Shown one piece after another: positions 33,536 to 39,427 of a stretch of DNA of 39,427 nucleotides. The stretch is from Amoebophrya sp. AT5.2 (lineage: Eukaryota > Sar > Dinophyceae > Syndiniales > Amoebophryaceae). The notes under the pieces were generated by a model, which saw only the letters and a list, made by a program, of their open reading frames with translations, ran no database searches and was not told the origin of the DNA. The translations under genes and the position numbers were made by a program. The stretch is taken from the NCBI GenBank assembly GCA_005223375.1, contig RXOD01003891.1:1-39427 (forward strand), given 5' to 3'. The stretch's first letter is position 1; every line of letters begins with the position of its first letter.

Positions 33536-34490
33536 GGCGTTTTTCCAGCAGGAAAGCGCGTGCTAGTATCATTACCTACCACGACTCGAGCCAAGCCTAT
33601 GACGCGCATCAAACCCACGCAAGAACGAAGAAGGCAGAAAAATAAATTTCAAGAAAAAAGCACTCGGAGGAGCTGGACCTCCGCGCGACAACGCCATGTG
33701 TCCGGTTCTGGACGAAGTAAGAAAGTAGTAGCCCCCACTCGTCAAGCGAGGGAAAATGCATGATGTCCGAAAGCTCCAGGCCGTCGCGGCGGTCTGCAGC
33801 GAGCATCCTCCACCTTGTTACACACATCCTGTTCGTCGACGTGCACGTGCTGTAGTAGTTGCCCCAGAAAATAAAAAAATAAATGATGCTCTCGCAGTGA
33901 AAAACGCGAAAACGATAGACTGAAGATCTTGTTGCAGGCTCCTGCTGGTGGTCCTCGTGTTGAAAAGTTCAACTATAGCTCCTGCAGCCCCAACCCTATG
34001 TACCCCATGATCAATGCGCCCGGCATACACAGGAGCTTTCTTGATTCATTTCACCAGCAAAATTGACAGCGACATTCATTGTGATTAATTTAATATTTTT
34101 TGCATGAAAAAAAATACGGTATCGCGAGCCGAACGTGGAAAGCCTCGTGTCATGTCTTCTTCAGCTTTACTCAACCTCAAAGCCTTTAGCCTATTTCTCT
34201 ATTTTTTCCGACGGTCGTCCTCGTCGTCCTTCCTACTTCATCAGGTTTATTTGGTTTCGTACCTGCACGGCTTCTCCCGCCACCAGATACCTTCATAGGT
34301 GTCTACTCTCAGATGTTCGACAAAGGCGCATGGTAGCTCGCGACCCCCAATGTCACGATTACGACGCCCCAGCGACGAAAACCACGACAGTCACGGCAGC
34401 TACCGCTACGACAACTAGGAACTCACTTCTGTCCACTTCAGCTGTGGTTTTTCATTCCTTCTAGGCCGAACCGCAACCCGCACCCAATAA
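33536..34490. other. Intergenic region
   Basis: No supported gene. The stretch is moderately AT-rich with stops in all frames; the end forms the leader of the next gene. Confidence 0.55.
34448..34464 (+). promoter_or_regulatory. Candidate trans-splice acceptor for the last gene
   Basis: TTTTTCATTCCTTCTAG, a strong pyrimidine tract ending in TAG, lies 26 bases before the ATG at 34491. No exon precedes it. Inferred. Confidence 0.4.
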
Positions 34491-37400
34491 ATGCCGGGCA
34501 TAAACAAGGCGCAGCCGGGCCAGCCCGCTGCGGAATCCTCGAATACGAATGCGGCCGGGGGCTATCAACAGGACCAAGCCGCGCAAATGAACAACAGTCT
34601 GTACAACTTCGCGAACCCGTGGGGCCACATGAACATGATGCCGATGCCAATGAACATGCTACATGCAGGCATGCACCCGGGCATAATGACCCCCCACCCA
34701 GTTAAGTGTTGAATAAACTCAGGATTAGCTAGGTCAAGGTGTTGTAGGTTTACTGACGGTTGCTCTTGCTGCAGATCTCCTCTTCGGGAACTAGGATCGG
34801 CAGAGTTCTGACGTATGCTCCCCGCGAAAAGGCTGCGCGCCCATCTGGTGTGTCTGTGGTTCCATCTGGGTGGTTCCCGCCTCAGCACATTTTGCAGCCA
34901 TAGATAGGAAGCCAGAGGGTGCCCTGCTCCTGGTGCTGGTGTCGGTTTAATCGGATGAAAAGGGCCAAGCGAGCTCTGGCGGACCCTTATCAGCGACATC
35001 GCTGGGTGGTGATCGCACGATGGACCCGAGAAGGATCGATCCCATAGCCGCAAAATCTAAACCCGGAGCATGCCCACCTGGGTTTTTTCAACCTCTAACC
35101 CGGGCATCATGACCCCGCACCCAGGAATTATGAACCCGCATCCGGGAATTATGACCCCCATGCCGCAAATGATGCCCCCGCCCAATATCATGCAGCCGCA
35201 CCTGCAGCAACAAAACCCGTACGGAGGCTTCGGCGCTACCGGATCATTCTACCCGCAGCAGACGCACATGGACATGATGCAACATCAGGGGGGAAGTGGT
35301 GGCGCAGGAGGAAGAGCAGCAGCAGCTTCTGGGGCCAATGCAAATGCAGGAACATCAAGTGGTAAAGCTAATAAAGCACAGACCGTTCCGCAATCGTCTT
35401 CTGGAGTAGCTGCGAAAAACAAAAAAGTTGAGGATGGTGCAGCGATAGCGGGCGACTTGCAGCAAGCCGCCGCAGCCATGAGCACTGGGAAGGCAACGGC
35501 GGAGCAGCAGGTGCTCATGCTCAATATGATGAAGAAGTACGTCGGCGAAGGTGGAGCCGCGTCGTCCGCGAATCCTCCCTCGTCTACTCCGAACACCATG
35601 CGCCCGCAGCACGCCAGCATCACTTTTTCGGATTTGAATGGGTTAGGTTCGTCAGCTTCCAGCAACAACACAGGAAGAAGTGGTGGTGGCACCGCCACGG
35701 CCACCGCGGCCGGCAATAGCAGAAACAAAAACAAAGGCAGTGGCGGGGCGGGAAGTACAGGACCCGGAGGAGCGGCGTCAACATCATTTTCTGCGAACAA
35801 GAACAATGGCAAGAAAGTTCCGCCCCCCATCGACGACATTTTGCGGAAGGAGGCGGTGCACAACTTGGAAAAGGAGGATCTACGAAAACAAGTCGAGGGT
35901 CAGAGCCAGTTGCTCAACACTTTAGTGAACCCGGCGTTTCAACCGGCGTTTCACAGTGATTTGGTCACCAAACGGATGCGGGAAAATGCGAAGTTCATGG
36001 CGAACAAGGCCACCCCCCAGTTTTTGGAGCAGCAGCGGAAGGAGCGCCTGAAGGAAGAGGCGAAGACGCTGACTTCTTCGGGGCTAGTGAACGCAAGCCA
36101 GTTTCGCAGCGACAGGGTGGATCTCGCGAACCCGATAATTCAAGCCGCCGCGCGGGAGGTGGCCGCCACGGGCGCGATGACGAAAAAGCAACGGAAAGCG
36201 GCGGCGAAAGCGGCGGCGAAAAAAGTTGCCGAAGCGGCGGCGGCGGAGCGGTTCAAGCTGCTGGACCCCTCGGCGGGGCCCCGGGACCCCTACGCCGGAA
36301 TGACCAAAAAGCAGCGCAAGCGCGCACGGCAGCTCGAGCAGCAGAAAGCGGTAGAAAACGGCACGGCGGGAGCTGCCTCTGCCACTGGCGCCAACATGGT
36401 CGGCCTCGGTGCGGGCGCGAGCAACTCGTCGGAGCTGTCTCGCAAGGGTGTTCTCGCGATGAATATGCCGCTCCCGGAAGACCTGCCTTTCATCGAACCC
36501 AACTGGAATCCGCAGGCGATTAAGGACAACTCGCTCTCCGGTTTGAAAAAGGCGGCGAAACAAGAACAAGCGAAACAAACCATGAATCAGCAACAAGAAC
36601 AAAACCCCAGCCAGGCCCTCGTCGGCAACGCGTCTGACTACTGCTTGGTACACCAGAACAAGCCGTGGCTCACAGGTCGCGGCGAGTTTCCGGGCTTCCT
36701 GAAACTGGGGCAGCCCGCCGCCTGGGACTCGCTGGAAAAGCTGCCGGCCCCGCGGGGCGTGCGTCCCGAGGCAAAGTTTGGGGTGTGGCACGAGGCGGCG
36801 GCGCGCGTGCGGCTAAGTGTTTTGGACGACCTGAAGGAGTTTCGGCGGACGTATCCCCACGCGCTGCCGTGGGAGGATATAGATAAGGACGTCTCGAACG
36901 CCGCAATGGTCCACGAGGACGACGAACGCCGCTTGGTCGAGTTGAAGTACGCGACGCGCTTCCGCCGCGACGCAGCCGCGAAAAAGGACGAGCTGGTGGG
37001 CGGAATTAACATCGGGGGGCACGTGGTTCGCGGGGGAGGTGGGGAGCAGGTTCTTGGTGGTGATAGTGACGACGAGGAGGAGAGCGACGAATACGACTTT
37101 GAGGCAGAGGGAGCGAGTGCAGGGGGCCTGCGCGACAAGTGGACGACGTCTGGCGCTGCAGCGAACAAAAGAAAACAGGCGGAATCGAATTTGATTCCCA
37201 CGGGCGATCAGTTCGAACTGCTGGCTGGGGGCTTGCTGGGGGCCGGTGGAGAGCCGGACGCAAAACGACGTAAAACGCAGCACTTCGCCGGGGATAGCGA
37301 CGACGCAACGGAAAATTCGGAGCAGGAGAGCAGCCACGCGGCAGAAGATGTCATCGGCCGGCTGGGCGGATCAAATCAAAGCGGAAGTGGGGGGCCCGCC

Positions 37401-39427
37401 GCCGGCGCGAGGCCAACCACGAACTATGGAGCCTTCTCGGCAGGTGGGGGCGCCAACAAAAGCGGCACGACAACTTCTTTTTCATCAGTCCCCGGTAGGA
37501 ACGCGACCACCGGCAACAAGGCCGCGCCCGGAGCCGCAGCTGCTGCACACCCTTCAAGCGGGGCTGCACCACCAGCAAACCAAGCTGCAGTGTCTTCAAA
37601 CAACACGAAAACAGCTCAGCTCAAGGCCACCGCGGCCAACGCCAAGGCGAAGGCGAAGCAGAAGAAGACAAAGAAGAAAGGAAAAGGAGCGAAGGCGAAG
37701 AAGCAGAAGGTGCCCAAGCCCAATTCTCAAGCCGCCAGGAACGCGAAGCTGATTGCCAAGATCGAAGACACCGACGACGATGAAGAGAGCTCCTCTAGTT
37801 CATCGGACGGGGAAGACGGTCCAGGAGATCGGGACGGCGCAGCCGAAGATGATCTCTTTCTCCATCTCGGGCTCGGCGATGCCGAGAGTGTTTTTGCCGA
37901 CGTCGAGGACTCGATCGGAGACGCGGCAGGTGCTGGGGGAGTAAAGAAAGACACGAAGCTGTTCGAGGCCAAGCACCACTACCCGCCCGGATCCGTGGCG
38001 GCGATTCTCGCCGAGGCCGCGAAGGACAACCAGCACGTGAGCAAAAAAAAGCAAGACAAGAAACTCAGCCGTCTTGAGCCGACGAACCAGAAGCACCCGC
38101 TCGAGCCGGAAGGGGTGGATTTGGTCGTGGATGCGCAGCGCAACCTCCAGGACCGAAACGGGAAGCTCGCGGCGGCAGCAGCTTCCAGCGCGCAGACCCC
38201 CCAGACACCGAGACCCCACACCTTGCTGCTGCTCGCCAAGAAGCACCACACGCACAAGTACGACCCGGAGGGCGACTTCGGGAAGTGGATCGAGTGCCGC
38301 AAGGACTTCTTCGACGACAAGAAGCTGCTCGTCATCATCCAGCACTGGTACGACCACATTCTGGACAAGAAGGTCCGCGGGAAAAACACGGTGGAGGCGC
38401 GCGGGGTGGCCCTGCTCGAGTACCTCTCAAACCACAACCTGCTGTCCTGGTACCTGGAGCGCGCGAAGGAGCTGTGGGAAGAGGAGACGAAGCACCGGAA
38501 GAAGAAATCGCAAATCGACTTCCCGCTGTGGGACTCGCTGGATGTCGGCAGAGAACTACAAGAATTCGTGATCACGAAAAATATCGGCTGCCACTCCATG
38601 GACGGGGTGGTGGGGGGCGACGTGCTGCGGGGCATGGGCGTGACCACGAAGGAGTGGAAAGCGATCAAGGTGAAAAAGGGCGAAGAAAGGGAGGCCAGCA
38701 GCAAGATCTGGTGCCAGGAAGAGTGGAAGGAAAAATGGATCGCGAAGAAGCGCCTGGAGCAGGAAGAAAAATGGAAAAAGAGTCTGGACGAAGGAAAAAT
38801 GACAGCGGAAGGCCAGATGACGTGGGATCTGAGCGGGGGAAGCAGCGGGGCCGTGTGGGACGCGAATCTGGGCGCGTGGACGACGAACTTTGGAGACGTT
38901 CCTGGGGATGTGGTGGCGTCGTCATCATCCGGGGCAGGAGTAGTAGCAGAAGCAGCTGGATCGGCATCGGGTATTGCTGCCGGCGCCGCTAAGCCTGTTG
39001 CGTCGAGCTCGAGTAGTAGTTCCGCGGCACCTGCTGCGCAAAAGGCAGCTGCTTCCGGAGGGACCAATAAGCAAGAGCCGCTTCCCGGAACCAGGAAGCA
39101 GAGGCAAGCCGCCGCGAAGAAAGCAGCTGCGAAGGCGAAAGCGGCCGCTGCGAAAGCCAAGGCCGGCGCCGGAAAAAAGAAAAATAAGAAGAACAAAAAT
39201 GCGGCCGGTGGTGGTGGGAACCCCAATGGGAACGCTGCGGGGGCAAGTAACGGAGCCAACAACCAAGCAGGCACGAACGCCAACGCCGCGTCAAGTACTT
39301 CTAGTGCGGGACCGTCTTGGACGGGGCCCAACCAGCCAGCTGGGCAGCACCAGCTCATCGACTACAGCAATATTGGGGCCGGGTTCTTCAACGCCAATGC
39401 TGCGGCAGCTGCAGGCCCGTACGGCGG
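34491..39427 (+). CDS. Very large low-complexity protein, incomplete at window end
   Basis: Exon 1 runs 34491 to about 34700; exon 2 is open from 35061 to the last base with no stop, more than 1430 codons, so the protein exceeds about 1500 residues. I do not recognise it. The N-terminus is Met/Pro/Asn-rich with repeats of PGIMTPHP. Two copies of MTKKQRK occur near 36178 and 36300. Two better-conserved-looking blocks are 36640-36990 (NKPWLTGRGEFPGFLKLGQP, then HALPWEDIDKDV) and 38210-38780 (FGKWIECRKDFFDDKKLLVI, then LLSWYLERAKELWEE), both rich in Trp and charged residues. Between them are acidic runs and Lys/Ala-rich stretches resembling nuclear basic tails. A nuclear or nucleolar role is a guess. 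The intron at about 34701-35123 has no clean GT-AG solution. Confidence 0.7.
34675..35124 (+). repeat. 27-nt direct repeats at both edges of an unresolved intron
   Basis: Positions 34675-34701 and 35098-35124 match at 25 of 27 bases and are 423 bp apart, a multiple of three. Cutting anywhere equivalent inside the repeats keeps the reading frame. The only GT donor here (34701) and the AG at 35123-35124 are in incompatible phases. A GC donor at 34669 with that AG is in frame. A branch-point-like CTAAC sits at 35095-35099. Confidence 0.85.

Noticed and set aside
34565..35053. 162-codon minus-strand ORF across the last gene's intron
   Set aside because: It overlaps exon 1 of the + gene antisense and has no coding-like bias in its intronic part.
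36084..37337. Several long minus-strand ORFs (235, 187 and 174 codons)
   Set aside because: All overlap the same continuous + coding frame and show no motifs or splice structure.
37979..39358. 459-codon minus-strand ORF
   Set aside because: Antisense to the large + frame that is open to the window end. The minus translation is Ala/Phe/Pro-rich nonsense complementary to Lys/Ala/Ser codons.

Overview
The window looks like nuclear DNA of a protist, probably from the dinoflagellate lineage (a compact syndinian- or Amoebophrya-like genome is my best guess). This rests on inference. About eleven protein-coding genes lie in 39 kb, all on the + strand and separated by 0.7-1.4 kb. Coding sequence is GC-rich at third positions, and introns are short (90-280 bp) and almost all GT-AG. 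An acceptor-like pyrimidine tract plus AG lies within about 40 nt of most start codons, as expected if mRNAs receive a trans-spliced leader. No spliced-leader gene, rRNA, snRNA or convincing tRNA was seen, so the taxonomic call stays provisional.

Layout. 1-1224: non-coding DNA holding a perfect 45-bp inverted repeat (310-354 / 800-844) that brackets a lone minus-strand coding exon. 1225-2480: 3' part of a cyclophilin-like protein with an IQ-motif tail. 3316-4674: TSR2-like ribosome-biogenesis factor. 5567-6826: HTH plus SET-domain methyltransferase. 7601-8398: SpoU/TrmH RNA 2'-O-methyltransferase. 9845-13987: alpha/beta hydrolase with an N-myristoylation motif and a very long disordered tail. 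14713-17705: MIC60/mitofilin. 18627-19676: unknown protein with a signal peptide. 20460-21872: EngB/YihA GTPase, probably organellar. 22702-25905: multi-pass membrane protein. 26936-28481: ER-luminal Canopy/saposin-like protein ending in KDEL. 29321-30860: ribosomal L1-domain nucleolar protein (RSL1D1-like). 31545-33535: OLA1 ATPase. 34491 to the window end: a very large low-complexity protein that runs off the edge.

For most multi-exon genes I rebuilt the exons by matching reading phase at each junction and, where the family is known, conserved sequence across it. Junction coordinates are therefore directly checkable; the few unresolved ones are marked. Ribosome biogenesis (TSR2, RSL1D1) and mitochondrial functions (MIC60, probably EngB) recur. 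This looks like ordinary housekeeping content, and nothing suggests an operon or a single pathway.

The most unusual signals are the inverted-repeat-bracketed antisense exon, the last gene's intron lying between 27-nt near-perfect direct repeats with no frame-compatible GT-AG solution, the cyclophilin-IQ fusion with a degraded active site, the HTH-SET fusion, and the hydrolase with a disordered tail of about 800 residues.
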